Notes under the pieces: generated by a model
Databases searched by the model: none
Told to the model about the DNA's origin: nothing
The model's input: the letters and a program-made list of their open reading frames with translations, nothing else
Source: an uncultured Oscillospiraceae bacterium
Lineage (GTDB): Bacteria; Bacillota; Clostridia; Oscillospirales; Oscillospiraceae
NCBI GenBank assembly: GCA_947627715.1
Contig: CANQXK010000018.1
Location: forward strand, 1 to 46,236
Direction: 5' to 3'
Length of the DNA: 46,236 bases
Part shown: one piece after another, positions 25,277 through 33,572 of the stretch
How the letters are laid out: the number at the start of each line of letters is the position of its first letter
Position numbering within the stretch: the stretch's first letter is position 1
Position numbers and translations under genes: made by a program

Positions 25277-25373
25277 GGTATAACTCTCCTACAAAAAATG
25301 GTACGGCTCCCTCCGCGCCGAGCAACGCTGTCCCCGGCGGGAAAGCCGGCGCGCAGGCGGGCCTTTCGCCCCG

Positions 25374-25913
25374 TCAGAGCACCGTCTCCCGAAGTCCACG
25401 GGCGATCCTGTCCAGGCGGTCCCGCACCGTGCCGTCGATGCGCTTTCCGGCGCACTCCAGACGCATCCCGCCCAGAACGGCGGGGTCGGTTTTGACCGTC
25501 AGCAGGATCTTTTTCCCAAACAGCCGTGAAAGCTTTGACAGCAGCTTCTCCCGCGCCGCGTCGGAAAGCGGGGCCGCCGTGGTGGCGGTGACCTCCAGGA
25601 TCCCGTTGTCCTGGTTGTACCGCTCCCGGTACGCCCGGACGCAGCCGGAAAACTGGCCGATCTCGCCCCGGTCCACCAGCAGCTTCATAAAGCCGGTGAG
25701 GTACGGGTGGAGCTGGGGGCCGAAGCTCTCGTCCACGGCCCGGCGCCTCTCCTCCCTGCCCAGGGCCGGGGTGGAGAGAAGGCGCATATACTCCGGCGTT
25801 TCCCTGAGGACCTTCACGCACACGTCCAGCTCCTCTAAGAAGCGCCTGTCCAGGCCCTCCTCCTTCGCCAGCTCATAGAGGGACCCCCCGTAGATCCTGG
25901 CGAAGTCAGTCAT
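25374..25913 (-). CDS. atpH: ATP synthase F1 subunit delta
   Basis: A 179-residue peripheral-stalk subunit linking F1 to subunit b. The N-terminal six-helix domain begins TDFARIYGGSLYELAKEEG; the C-terminal family segment reads LLTVKTDPAVLGGMRLECAG and then RIDGTVRDRLDRI. I chose ATG 25913, overlapping the atpF stop by 8 bases, over GTG 25922. Sequence divergence outside these blocks is normal for this subunit. Confidence 0.94.
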   Translation of the reverse strand: MTDFARIYGGSLYELAKEEGLDRRFLEELDVCVKVLRETPEYMRLLSTPALGREERRRAVDESFGPQLHPYLTGFMKLLVDRGEIGQFSGCVRAYRERYNQDNGILEVTATTAAPLSDAAREKLLSKLSRLFGKKILLTVKTDPAVLGGMRLECAGKRIDGTVRDRLDRIARGLRETVL

Positions 25914-26433
25914 CCGTCTCACCTAATTTCCCGATGAACTCCTCCACCAGCCGCTGATGGTCGGCCTCGGTGATCTCCCGCTCCACCACCGCCTCGGCGA
26001 TGGACACGGAGATGGAGGAGATCTCGTTTTTCACCTCGTTGAGGGCCTTTTTCTTCTCCTGGGCGATGTCCGCCTCGGCCTTGGTGAGGATGGCGGCGGC
26101 GTCGGACTTGGCCCCGGCCACGATCTCGGTCTCCCGCTTCCTGGCGCGGGACACGGCGTCCCGCAGGATCTCGTCCCGCTCCGCCCGCGCCTCGCTCAGG
26201 TGCTCCTCGTAGTCGGCCTGGAGCTTCGCCGCGGCGGTCTTGCTCTCCTCGGCTGCGGCGTACATATCGTCGATCTCCTTCTGCCGCTCATCGATCATCT
26301 TCTTCACAGGCTTGAAGAGGAATTTCTTCAGCAGAAGGAAGGTGATGATCATGTTGCAGAAGGTGAAAAGCGCCGTCCAGGGGTTGACGCCCACAAGGCT
26401 TTCAAATTGTGTGACCTCTGCCAAAACCAGCAA
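25906..26433 (-). CDS. atpF: ATP synthase Fo subunit b
   Basis: A 175-residue stator subunit. One N-terminal membrane helix (FTFCNMIITFLLLKKFLF) is followed by the conserved KPVKKMIDERQKEIDDMY and a long charged coiled coil rich in Ala, Glu and Lys (EESKTAAAKLQADYEEHLSE). I chose TTG 26433 because AAGGAG lies 8 bases upstream; the alternative GTG 26442 is placed directly against that site. Its 3' end overlaps atpH. Confidence 0.93.
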   Translation of the reverse strand: MLVLAEVTQFESLVGVNPWTALFTFCNMIITFLLLKKFLFKPVKKMIDERQKEIDDMYAAAEESKTAAAKLQADYEEHLSEARAERDEILRDAVSRARKRETEIVAGAKSDAAAILTKAEADIAQEKKKALNEVKNEISSISVSIAEAVVEREITEADHQRLVEEFIGKLGETDD

Positions 26434-26475
26434 GTCACTCACTCCTTCCGGTGGAAAGTACCCTGCGCTCCGCGC

Positions 26476-26715
26476 TTATCTCACGGCGAAGATCAGCAGG
26501 ATCGCAATGACAAGGGAGTAGATGCCCGTGGACTCCGTGATGGCGCAGCCCAGGATCATGTTGGTTCGGAGAGAACCGGCGGCCTCCGGCTGACGGGCCA
26601 TGCCCTCCAGCGCCTTGCCCACGGCGTTGCCCTCACCCAGAGCCGGGCCGATGGCCCCGATGCCCATGCAAAGTCCCGCGCCTAAAACGGCTGCGGCTCT
26701 AACGATCTCACCCAT
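26476..26715 (-). CDS. atpE: ATP synthase Fo subunit c, two-carboxylate (sodium-type) sequence
   Basis: A 79-residue hairpin of two membrane helices joined by the polar loop ARQPEA; many copies form the rotor ring. The ion-binding Glu is E61 in TESTGIYS, with S62 and Y66 next to it, the pattern of sodium-binding rings. In helix 1, PALGEGNA places a second carboxylate, E28, where classical sodium rings have Gln. A two-carboxylate site of this kind is known from the Fusobacterium nucleatum ring, which binds sodium. Sodium coupling here is therefore likely but not proven. AAGGAGG precedes ATG 26715. Confidence 0.95.
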   Translation of the reverse strand: MGEIVRAAAVLGAGLCMGIGAIGPALGEGNAVGKALEGMARQPEAAGSLRTNMILGCAITESTGIYSLVIAILLIFAVR

Positions 26716-26826
26716 ACTATTTGCCTCCTTAAAAAGATTGCGTTTTTTGTTTGTATTGATTAACCGTGAAAACGGCTATCTACTTGTTTTGGGGTCCCCG
26801 CGCGGCCCGCGGCGCGGCGAGGGAAG

Positions 26827-27690
26827 CTACTTCCGCGAGGACGAAGGGGGGCACGCCATACCCACGTACACCATGGTCAACAGGGAGAACACCAGCGCCT
26901 GGATGCCGCCGGAGAAGATGTCGAAGTAGAGGCTCAGCACCGCCGGGATGCCCACCTCCAAAATGGGGATCTCCCCAAATACGCCCAGCTTCTCCAGCGC
27001 CGCGGCGGCGGCCACGGCGGCGAACACCGCGCCGAAGATTTTGAGCGCCGCTTTTTTCTTTTTAAAGCCCACCAAAAGGAGCGCCGCCCCCGCCAGCGCC
27101 GTCACCCCGGTGACGGCCCAGCCGTTGGAGCGCACGGCCCCCACCACCAGGGAGGAAAGGCCGGCAAGGCCGGTGTAGAGAATGCTCATCAGGACCCCGC
27201 CGCCCATGATGTTCCCGAAGTGACGGAAGGCCATGGAGACGGGCTGGGCGATGTCGGAGACGATGTTCAGGGGGTTTATGTACCCCTTCAGGAAATTTTT
27301 AAGGCCGCTGTTCTTTATGGTGCAGCCCCACACCAGGAAGCTGGTCATCAGCGCCCAGGTGAGGGTGGTGGACACGTCGGAGGTAGCGGAGCGCAAAATG
27401 CCCGTCATGCCGATGAGGGAGCCGCCGATGGAGCTGAGGAACAGCGCCCCGATGTAGGGCGTCCAGTAGGCGTTGTGCTTGCCCATGGTCTCCTCCACCA
27501 GGTTGTAGAGCATGGTGACGCCCTTCTCGGTGATGACCTGGAGCCTGCCGGGCCTCTTCTTCAGATTTCTCCCCAGGAACCACCCGGCGGCGCACAGAAG
27601 CACCATCACCGTAAAGGAGGCCACCGTGGTCTGGGTGATGATGTTCATGCCGTTGATCTGAAGATATATTTTAGGGCCGTTTACTTCCAT
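26827..27690 (-). CDS. atpB: ATP synthase Fo subunit a, with extra membrane segment
   Basis: A 287-residue membrane subunit forming the ion half-channels. The essential stator arginine is R156 in AFRHFGNIMGG (usual RLFGN), and the last helix has LSLYFDIFSGGIQALVFSLL then TMVYVGMA. Between these conserved helices (about residues 176-245) lie roughly 70 residues with an added hydrophobic segment (TGVTALAGAALLLVGF), a KKKK patch and a second Ala-rich helix, making the protein longer than the usual 220-250 residues. I chose ATG 27690 (MEVNGPK), which overlaps the end of atpI by 20 bases; the longer frame from 27777 is a shadow of atpI. Confidence 0.93.
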   Translation of the reverse strand: MEVNGPKIYLQINGMNIITQTTVASFTVMVLLCAAGWFLGRNLKKRPGRLQVITEKGVTMLYNLVEETMGKHNAYWTPYIGALFLSSIGGSLIGMTGILRSATSDVSTTLTWALMTSFLVWGCTIKNSGLKNFLKGYINPLNIVSDIAQPVSMAFRHFGNIMGGGVLMSILYTGLAGLSSLVVGAVRSNGWAVTGVTALAGAALLLVGFKKKKAALKIFGAVFAAVAAAAALEKLGVFGEIPILEVGIPAVLSLYFDIFSGGIQALVFSLLTMVYVGMACPPSSSRK

Positions 27691-28087
27691 TCTTTTCACC
27701 GTCCTTGCGGAAGAACTCGATAAGGCCGATGCTGATCTGCACGAAAACAAGGGGCAGTACAGACGCCAGCGGGTCAAGGGGGGAGAATTTCAGGACCAGG
27801 ATGTAGACCGCCGCCAGCAGAAGGAGCCTCAGCACCGACGAACCCTGCACGGCGGCTCTGGCCTTCATGGGGTTGCCGTCCTCCGCCCGGTCGGCGGCGC
27901 GGGAGACGGTCACGGTCAGCGCCAGGAAATTCCCGCAGGAGACGGCGGCGCCGAAGAGCGCCCCCAGCAGCACGTTCACGGTGAAGCGGCCTATCAGCGC
28001 GTACACCGCAAGCTCCAGGGCGGTGAGCGCCAAAACTCCTGCGGAGACCTTTAAAAACTGCCGTATGGCGGCGTCATTGTGAAACAT
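27671..28087 (-). CDS. atpI: AtpI-like ATP synthase subunit I
   Basis: A 138-residue protein with four predicted membrane helices (VLALTALELAVYALIG, LLGALFGAAVSCGNFLALTV, SSVLRLLLLAAVYILVL, LASVLPLVFVQISIGLIEFF), the size and topology of AtpI, which assists c-ring assembly or magnesium supply in other bacteria. I chose ATG 28087 with GAGGG about 7 bases upstream; the frame upstream of it is spurious. It sits in the classical position before atpB and overlaps that gene. Confidence 0.88.
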   Translation of the reverse strand: MFHNDAAIRQFLKVSAGVLALTALELAVYALIGRFTVNVLLGALFGAAVSCGNFLALTVTVSRAADRAEDGNPMKARAAVQGSSVLRLLLLAAVYILVLKFSPLDPLASVLPLVFVQISIGLIEFFRKDGEKNGSKRP

Positions 28088-28097
28088 CAGGAATCCC

Positions 28098-28361
28098 TCA
28101 TTTATGCTCGTTGAAGCCGACGCCGGGATCGGCGTCGTCCTCCTTCGCCTGCCGGTCCAGCTCCCTGAGCGTCCGCCACAGGGCCGCGAAGGCCGCGCCA
28201 ACGCCCAGAAGGACGCCCAGGACGATCACCCACGCGCCCCAATCCAGCCGGTTCCTCAGCCAGACGGCCCCCAGCACGCAAAGGAGGATGGGCGCGGCCA
28301 CGGAGAGGCCCAGCTGCGTGAGCCATACGATATTTTTCAAGAAGGCGAAGCCCTTACGCAT
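28098..28361 (-). CDS. AtpZ/AtpI-type small membrane protein
   Basis: An 87-residue protein with two membrane helices (IVWLTQLGLSVAAPILLCVL and AWVIVLGVLLGVGAAFAALW) and a charged C-terminal tail. This matches the AtpZ-type putative ATP synthase accessory proteins found at the head of atp operons in Firmicutes. Its role (assembly or ion supply to the c ring) is not settled. It is the first gene of the operon, downstream of a consensus promoter, with 10 bases to atpI. Confidence 0.87.
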   Translation of the reverse strand: MRKGFAFLKNIVWLTQLGLSVAAPILLCVLGAVWLRNRLDWGAWVIVLGVLLGVGAAFAALWRTLRELDRQAKEDDADPGVGFNEHK

Positions 28362-28392
28362 ACTCTTTCCTCAAATAAAAACCTTACCTTTT

Positions 28393-28421
28393 AATATACC
28401 CCATCAGAGAAGAATTGTCAA
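28393..28421 (-). promoter_or_regulatory. promoter of the atp operon
   Basis: On the minus strand TTGACA (28416-28421), 17-base spacer, TATATT (28393-28398). GAGGAAAGAG then precedes the first start at 28361. The U32 gene that ends at 28460 is immediately upstream on the same strand. Confidence 0.85.
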
Positions 28422-28459
28422 TAAATCTCCGTAAAATTCCCTGCGTCCCGAAGGGGCGG

Positions 28460-30478
28460 TCACAGGAGCTTTCGGAAATACAGCCCGCCGGTGCGGGGCT
28501 TTTCCGAGCGGACGCGCTCCTCGTACTCCCGCCGGACCTGCCGCGCCTCCTCCGGCGTCTCCACCGTGAACCACAGCGTCAGGAAATCCAGGGGCGGCAG
28601 GGGCTTTTCCGCGATGTGCAGGGGCACGGAGTTGAGAAGCGTGCCGAAGCGCCTGTCCCGGCACAGCACCGGGAATTTGACCCCCCGGCGGTCCGTCAGC
28701 TCCCGGCGGCCGTCACACCCGCCGCAGCCGTTCCGCCCCCGGACGGGACAGGCCCGGAAGCGCATCAGCGGCAGCCGCCCGTAGGCCACGATCCCCCTGG
28801 GCAGCTCCCCGCCCAGAGCGCCCACGGCCCCCATGGGAAGCTCAAAGGACACCGTGGCGGAGCGAAGCCCCAGGCGGGAAAGCTCCTCCAGCGCCAGGGT
28901 GTTCAGCACGTTCAGCCCCGCCCCGCCTCTCGCCGTAAGCCCGGCGGACCGGGCCAGCTTCACCGCGTACAGGTTCTCGCAGAGCACGTCTTTACAGCCC
29001 AAACGGGCCAACTTCTCCACAAAATTCCCGTTTTCCGTGTCGAAATACAGCGAAGGAAGCTCCACCGTCAACTTGTCCCCATATTTTTCCACAATCCCCG
29101 GTTCTTTTTCAACCTCCGACAGGGGCAGCAGGATTCTGTCATACTCCCCGCCGATCTGGGCGATTTTTTCAAATCTGCCCCAAATCTCCGTTTTTTCGGG
29201 GACCCGGCGGGGGGTGGAGGAGAGGGGGGCCTCCCGCGTCGCGCAGGGCCGGGGCGCGCCGCGCAGGCCGTCCAGCGCCGCCAGGGCCTCCCGGCGCATG
29301 GCGTTGAGGGCGGAGGCCGGGAGCATCAGGCCGGGGTCGATCTTCGCCTGAAATTGGTTTACATAATAAGGCGTCCCGCCGGTCTTGCTCAGGCTCTCGC
29401 GGGCCGTGTCCGGGGTCGTCGGGAGGGTCCTGGCGGGCTGTGGGAGGGGTCCCCGGACCGTGGTGGAAACGTTTCCATCCCCCACCGTCAGGGTGTTGGA
29501 GGAGGCCGTCATGGTCAGGGACATGGACACCGGCACGCTCCGGCGCTCTGCCCGGTAGAGGCCGGCCAGGGCCGGCAGGACCGCGCCGGAGGCGGCCACG
29601 TCCTCCCGCTCCCGGACGCCGAACATGGAGCTGTCCCGCCGCCCGGTGAGATAGCCGTCGGTGAAGCCGCCGCGGGAAAAGACGGCCCGCAGGGACTCCC
29701 CGTCGTAGGGCTGGCCGTCCAGGGCGGCGCGGGCGGCGGTGACGGCGGCGGCCACGTACTCCGGGCGTTTCATGCGCCCCTCGATCTTAAAGGACGCCAC
29801 CCCCGCGTCCGCCAACTCCTTCAGGTGGTCGAGGTACGACATATCCTTTAAGGACAGGGCGTGGTCCCGTCCGGCGGCGTGGAAGTCCAGGCGGCAGGGC
29901 TGGGCGCACCAGCCCCGGTTGCCGCTGCGGCCCCCCAGCATGGAGCTTAAGGTACACTGTCCGGACATACACATACACAGCGCCCCGTGGATGAAAACCT
30001 CCGTCTCCACGCCGCACCGGGCGGTGATGGTTTCGATCTCCTTCAGCGTCAGCTCCCTGGCCAGCACCACCCTGGAAAAGCCCAGGTCTGCGGCCATCTT
30101 CGCCCCGTCCAGGTTGTGTATGGTCATCTGGGTGGAGGCGTGGCGGGGAAGCTCCGGGCACAGCTCCCGGAAGCGGGCGTTGACCGCCAGGTCCTGGACG
30201 ATGACGGCGTCCGCGCCCGCCTGGGCGATCTCCCGGACGGTCCCGTCAAGCTTGGCAAGCTCCGCGTCCATGACCAGCGTGTTCACGGTGACGTGGACCT
30301 TCACCCCGCGTATGTGGGCGTAGGAGACGGCCCCGGCCAGGGCGCCGTCTCCGAAATTTTTGGCGTTCTGCCGGGCGTTGAAGCCGCCCGCCCCCAGGTA
30401 CACCGCGTCCGCGCCGCACCGAACGGCGGCGGTGAGCTGGTCCGCGCCGCCGGCGGGGGCCAGGATCTCAGGTCTCAC
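28460..30478 (-). CDS. U32 family protein with DUF3656-like region (RlhA-type)
   Basis: A 672-residue protein. The U32 barrel opens PEILAPAGGADQLTAAVRCG and carries the family signature EVFIHGALCMCMSGQCTLSS then GRSGNRGWCAQPCR, with cysteines that bind an iron-sulfur cluster in studied relatives. A long middle segment (about 330-560) fits the DUF3656 region found in E. coli RlhA, which hydroxylates C2501 of 23S rRNA; further cysteines lie in CPVRGRNGCGGC near residue 605. U32 members were once called peptidases, but RNA hydroxylation is better supported. The assignment to RlhA is inference. GTG 30478 overlaps the preceding U32 gene by 11 bases. Confidence 0.88.
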   Translation of the reverse strand: MRPEILAPAGGADQLTAAVRCGADAVYLGAGGFNARQNAKNFGDGALAGAVSYAHIRGVKVHVTVNTLVMDAELAKLDGTVREIAQAGADAVIVQDLAVNARFRELCPELPRHASTQMTIHNLDGAKMAADLGFSRVVLARELTLKEIETITARCGVETEVFIHGALCMCMSGQCTLSSMLGGRSGNRGWCAQPCRLDFHAAGRDHALSLKDMSYLDHLKELADAGVASFKIEGRMKRPEYVAAAVTAARAALDGQPYDGESLRAVFSRGGFTDGYLTGRRDSSMFGVREREDVAASGAVLPALAGLYRAERRSVPVSMSLTMTASSNTLTVGDGNVSTTVRGPLPQPARTLPTTPDTARESLSKTGGTPYYVNQFQAKIDPGLMLPASALNAMRREALAALDGLRGAPRPCATREAPLSSTPRRVPEKTEIWGRFEKIAQIGGEYDRILLPLSEVEKEPGIVEKYGDKLTVELPSLYFDTENGNFVEKLARLGCKDVLCENLYAVKLARSAGLTARGGAGLNVLNTLALEELSRLGLRSATVSFELPMGAVGALGGELPRGIVAYGRLPLMRFRACPVRGRNGCGGCDGRRELTDRRGVKFPVLCRDRRFGTLLNSVPLHIAEKPLPPLDFLTLWFTVETPEEARQVRREYEERVRSEKPRTGGLYFRKLL

Positions 30479-31670
30479 CGCTCTCCCTCCTTCTCAGAAA
30501 GTCCCCCGGCTGCGCCCTCACGGGGCAGGGCAGGGTCAGGATCTCATTGGGGTGGGGGGCGCAGTCCCGGGCCTCCCCCTCCCCGGTCATGATGGCGGTG
30601 ACGGGAAAGCTGGCCGTCCCCGCGCCGGGGCTGACGATCTCCAGCGTCTCCCCCACCTGGAAACGGTTCCGCTGGCGGACGCGCAGAAGGCCCTCCGACC
30701 AGCCCAGCACGTTCCCCACAAACACGGCCCCGTGGGCGTAGCGCCCGGAGTTATAGTGATTTTCTTTCAAATAGCCCCGGTAAAAGCCCTCCGAATAGGG
30801 CCGGTGCTTCACAAGCTCCAGCTCAGAGGCGCAGTTGTCCACCGTGTCCGTCCCGTCCAGCGCCATACGGTAGGCGCGGGTGACGCAGGCCACGTAAAAG
30901 GCGGTCTTCATGCGCCCCTCGATCTTGAACGCGGTGACCCCGGCTCTTTGGAGCTTGTCTAAAAGCCGGATGCAGTTGAGGTCGTGGGAGCTTAAAATGG
31001 CGGTGGTCCCGCCCTCCTCCGCCACGGGGAACAGCTCCCCGGGGCGCTTTTCCTCCACGAGGGCGTAGTTCCAGCGGCAGGGCTGGGCGCACTCGCCCCG
31101 GTTGCCGCTGCGGCCTGTGAGGAATGAGCTGAGGATGCACCGCCCGGAGTAGGCCATACACATCGCCCCGTGGACAAACGCCTCCAACTCCAGGTCCGGC
31201 GGCATGTTGACCCGGAGAGCGGCGATGTCCTCCAGGGTCATCTCCCTGGCAAGGACAACGCGCTTCACGCCCAGGTCCCGGTAGACCTGCGCGGCGGCGT
31301 AATTCATACAGCTGGCCTGGGTGGACAGGTGAAGCTCCAGGTCGGGCGCGGCGGCGCGCACCGCCGCCAACACGCCCACGTCGGAGACGATGGCCGCGTC
31401 CACCCCCGCGTCCCGGAGGAAGCGGGCGTACTCCGCCGCCGGTTCGATCTCGTCGTTTCGGGCGAGACTGTTCATGGCCACATAGAGGCGCTTTCCGGCC
31501 TGGTGGGCCTGCCGCGCGGCCCAGACGATCTGCTCCCGGCAAAAGCCCGCCGATTTTGCCCGCAGCTGAAGGGTCTCCCCTCCCACATAGACCGCGTCCG
31601 CGCCGAAGCGCAGCGCCGCCGTCAGGCTCTCCGCGTCCCCCGCAGGGGACAAAAGTTCAATATTGCCCAT
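30468..31670 (-). CDS. U32 family protein (TrhP-like tRNA hydroxylation type)
   Basis: A 400-residue protein. It begins MGNIELLSPAGDAESLTAAL and holds the U32 signature AFVHGAMCMAYSGRCILSSF then GRSGNRGECAQPCRWNY, followed by the C-terminal TrhP-like barrel (VGETLEIVSPG, LPCPVRAQPGDFLRRR). Relatives of this size (TrhP/YrrN-O type) act in prephenate-dependent 5-hydroxyuridine formation at the tRNA wobble position. I chose ATG 31670 (GGAGGG about 6 bases upstream) over an earlier in-frame start. It overlaps the larger U32 gene and shares its transcript, driven from 31773-31801. Confidence 0.9.
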   Translation of the reverse strand: MGNIELLSPAGDAESLTAALRFGADAVYVGGETLQLRAKSAGFCREQIVWAARQAHQAGKRLYVAMNSLARNDEIEPAAEYARFLRDAGVDAAIVSDVGVLAAVRAAAPDLELHLSTQASCMNYAAAQVYRDLGVKRVVLAREMTLEDIAALRVNMPPDLELEAFVHGAMCMAYSGRCILSSFLTGRSGNRGECAQPCRWNYALVEEKRPGELFPVAEEGGTTAILSSHDLNCIRLLDKLQRAGVTAFKIEGRMKTAFYVACVTRAYRMALDGTDTVDNCASELELVKHRPYSEGFYRGYLKENHYNSGRYAHGAVFVGNVLGWSEGLLRVRQRNRFQVGETLEIVSPGAGTASFPVTAIMTGEGEARDCAPHPNEILTLPCPVRAQPGDFLRRRESGET

Positions 31671-31772
31671 GGCGTCCCTCCGTCCAGCGGTTGATGAGAA
31701 AAGTATACCACGCCCCGCGCCCAAGCGCAACGGGGAACGGAAAAACGGAGGGTCCTGGCCTGGGGCGATTAT

Positions 31773-31801
31773 AATATAGCATATAAATAGTCGCTTGTCA
31801 A
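31773..31801 (-). promoter_or_regulatory. promoter of the U32 gene pair
   Basis: On the minus strand TTGACA (31796-31801), 17-base spacer, TATATT (31773-31778), in an unusually AT-rich island (about 31765-31835). Confidence 0.82.
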
Positions 31802-31839
31802 TAGGTATCTACTTAAAATTAATTATTTCTTAAAGAATG

Positions 31840-31861
31840 CCCCGCCGCGTACGCGGCGGGG
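31840..31861 (-). terminator. 22-bp palindrome after the HIT gene
   Basis: CCCCGCCGCGT and ACGCGGCGGGG are exact reverse complements, followed on the minus strand by CATTCTTT. Likely terminator for the gene ending at 31956. The interval 31862-31955 shows GT-rich sequence with no gene. Confidence 0.65.
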
Positions 31862-31955
31862 GCGGGAATTTGAAATAAGTATGTCGGCTTTTGGCGGCCT
31901 TTCAGGGCCTTTTTCGGGTGGTTTTGGTGCGTTCTTTGAGGCGTTTTCGGGCAAT

Positions 31956-32375
31956 TCAGAGGTTTGCCTTGATCTTTTCGATCATTTCCTCATACTCCGC
32001 GTCCGTCAGGAGCTTCTGGCCGGGGTTCATGGCGAACACGCCGCCCCACTCGTACCCGTCCTTGTACTTGGGGACCAGGTGCATATGGAGGTGGCAGCCG
32101 GTGTCGCCGTAAGCGCCGTAGTTGAGCTTGTCCGGGTGGAAGGCGGCGTGGATGGCGCGGGCGGCCCGGTTGACGTCGGCGAAGAAGGCATTGCGCTCCT
32201 CGTCGGAGATGTTCACGATCTCGCTGACGTGGTCCTTATAGGCCACGATGCACCGCCCCGGATGGGACTGCTCCTTGAAGAGGATGAGCTGGGAGACGGC
32301 AAGGTCGCAGATCTTGATGCCGAAGGCCGCCAGGGGCGCGCCTCCCACGCAGTAGCCGCAGTTTTGGTCCTTCAT
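31956..32375 (-). CDS. HIT family protein
   Basis: A 139-residue histidine-triad hydrolase or transferase acting on nucleoside phosphates. The active-site motif HLHMHLVPKYKD is near residue 95, preceded by YGAYGDTGC; the N-terminal CGYC resembles a zinc site seen in some HIT proteins. The block SHPGRCIVAYKDHVSEIVN fits the HIT fold. Substrate unknown. It starts 51 bases after the zinc-ribbon gene on the same strand with GAAGGGAG as ribosome-binding site, so cotranscription is plausible. Confidence 0.93.
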   Translation of the reverse strand: MKDQNCGYCVGGAPLAAFGIKICDLAVSQLILFKEQSHPGRCIVAYKDHVSEIVNISDEERNAFFADVNRAARAIHAAFHPDKLNYGAYGDTGCHLHMHLVPKYKDGYEWGGVFAMNPGQKLLTDAEYEEMIEKIKANL

Positions 32376-32426
32376 AAAGTGATGCTCCCTTCAATAAAAT
32401 TTATACCGGCAGGCTCCGGGGGCCTC

Positions 32427-32717
32427 TCAGCGCCCCTTTGCCGGTTTATTGCTGACGCGGGTGACCACGATGATCTCGTGGCCGCAGGCCGGGCAGTGAC
32501 AGCCGTGCCGGCGGGCGCGGGCCAGCTCCCCCAGCTCCACGCCGCTGTGGCACCAGGGGCAGCGCAGACGCAGCACGGCCCACAGGATATAGAGGGCCAG
32601 GGCCGCGCCGGCGGCGATGAAGAAGCTCCATTTGAACACGCCCAACACCAGCGAGGCGGCGAAGGCGAACATGAAGATGTATTCCAGGACGATGTCAAAA
32701 ACTCGGATGACTTTCAT
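32427..32717 (-). CDS. small membrane protein with C-terminal zinc ribbon
   Basis: A 96-residue protein: two membrane helices (VLEYIFMFAFAASLVLGVF and FFIAAGAALALYILWAVL) followed by a rubredoxin-like cysteine pair CPWC and CPAC about 20 residues apart, which could bind zinc. Gene function is unknown. GGAGG precedes ATG 32717, and a good minus-strand promoter lies at 32738-32766. The HIT gene follows. Confidence 0.8.
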   Translation of the reverse strand: MKVIRVFDIVLEYIFMFAFAASLVLGVFKWSFFIAAGAALALYILWAVLRLRCPWCHSGVELGELARARRHGCHCPACGHEIIVVTRVSNKPAKGR

Positions 32718-32737
32718 GGCGCGCCTCCTTTTTCTCT

Positions 32738-32766
32738 ATTTTAATGCCTCCGTTGTGTCAAGTCAA
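32738..32766 (-). promoter_or_regulatory. promoter of the zinc-ribbon gene
   Basis: On the minus strand TTGACT (32761-32766), 17-base spacer, TAAAAT (32738-32743). Confidence 0.7.
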
Positions 32767-32914
32767 CAAATTTTTCAAAGGAGGCTCCCCCGTCTTTTGG
32801 GTTTTTGTCTCTTTCCCCCGGACGGGTTTTGTCCTATACTAAAGGAACGCATCTGCCGCTTGAGGCCCTTACCCATGGGGGCCGCTTCACCATTCGCCGA
32901 TCGGGGGAGAGAGC

Positions 32915-33475
32915 ATGACGTCACCGTCCATAGACATCCGCATTGCCCGCCCGGAGGACGCCGGGGCGCTCCTGGACATCTACGCCTGGTATGTGGAGAA
33001 CACCACCGTCACCTTTGAATACGACGTGCCCTCCGTGGCCGAGTTTGAGGGGCGCATCCGCCGGACGCTGACCCGCTACCCGTACCTGGTGGCGGAGCTG
33101 GAGGGCGTGCCCGTTGGCTACGCCTATGCCGGGGAGTTCCGGGAACGGGTGGCGTATATGTGGTGCTGCGAGGCCAGCGTCTACGTCCGCCGGGATATGC
33201 ACAGGCTGGGCATCGGGCGGCAGCTCTACACCCAACTGGAGCGGTATCTGCGGCTCCAGAACATCGCCAGCATCGACGCCTGTATCTCCCACCCCAACAA
33301 GCAGAGCATCAAATTCCACTCAAGCCTGGATTTTGAGCGGGTGGCGCGGTTTTCAAAGTGCGCCTTCAAAATGGGGCGCTGGGTGGACGTGGTCTGGATG
33401 CAGAAGATCCTGAAGGAGTCGGACTCCGCGCCGGAGGCGTTCATCCCCTTCCCGGAGATTCGGGAAAAGGCATAA
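32915..33475 (+). CDS. GNAT family N-acetyltransferase (phosphinothricin acetyltransferase-like)
   Basis: A 186-residue acetyl-CoA transferase. IDIRIARPEDAGALLDIYAW opens the fold; YAGEFRERVAYMWCCEASVY and the acetyl-CoA loop RDMHRLGIGRQLYTQL follow, then ISHPNKQSIKFHSSLDFERV, the block shared by the phosphinothricin/L-amino-acid acetyltransferase group. Substrate is probably an amine or amino acid and is not specified. GGGGGAGAGAGC precedes ATG 32915. A TATACT -10-like box is at about 32834-32839. It converges on the SLH gene with a shared terminator. Confidence 0.9.
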   Translation: MTSPSIDIRIARPEDAGALLDIYAWYVENTTVTFEYDVPSVAEFEGRIRRTLTRYPYLVAELEGVPVGYAYAGEFRERVAYMWCCEASVYVRRDMHRLGIGRQLYTQLERYLRLQNIASIDACISHPNKQSIKFHSSLDFERVARFSKCAFKMGRWVDVVWMQKILKESDSAPEAFIPFPEIREKA

Positions 33476-33517
33476 GCCTTTTCCTCCGGGGACACAAAAC
33501 AGAATATAATATAAAAC

Positions 33518-33545
33518 TGAGGCGGGACCGCAAGGTCCCGCCTCA
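33518..33545. terminator. terminator between the GNAT and SLH genes
   Basis: TGAGGCGGGACC (33518-33529) pairs with GGTCCCGCCTCA (33534-33545) around GCAA. On the minus strand it is followed by GTTTTAT, so it mainly serves the SLH gene. Confidence 0.8.
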
Positions 33546-33572
33546 AGCTGTCTGTTTACGCGATGCGAGGGG

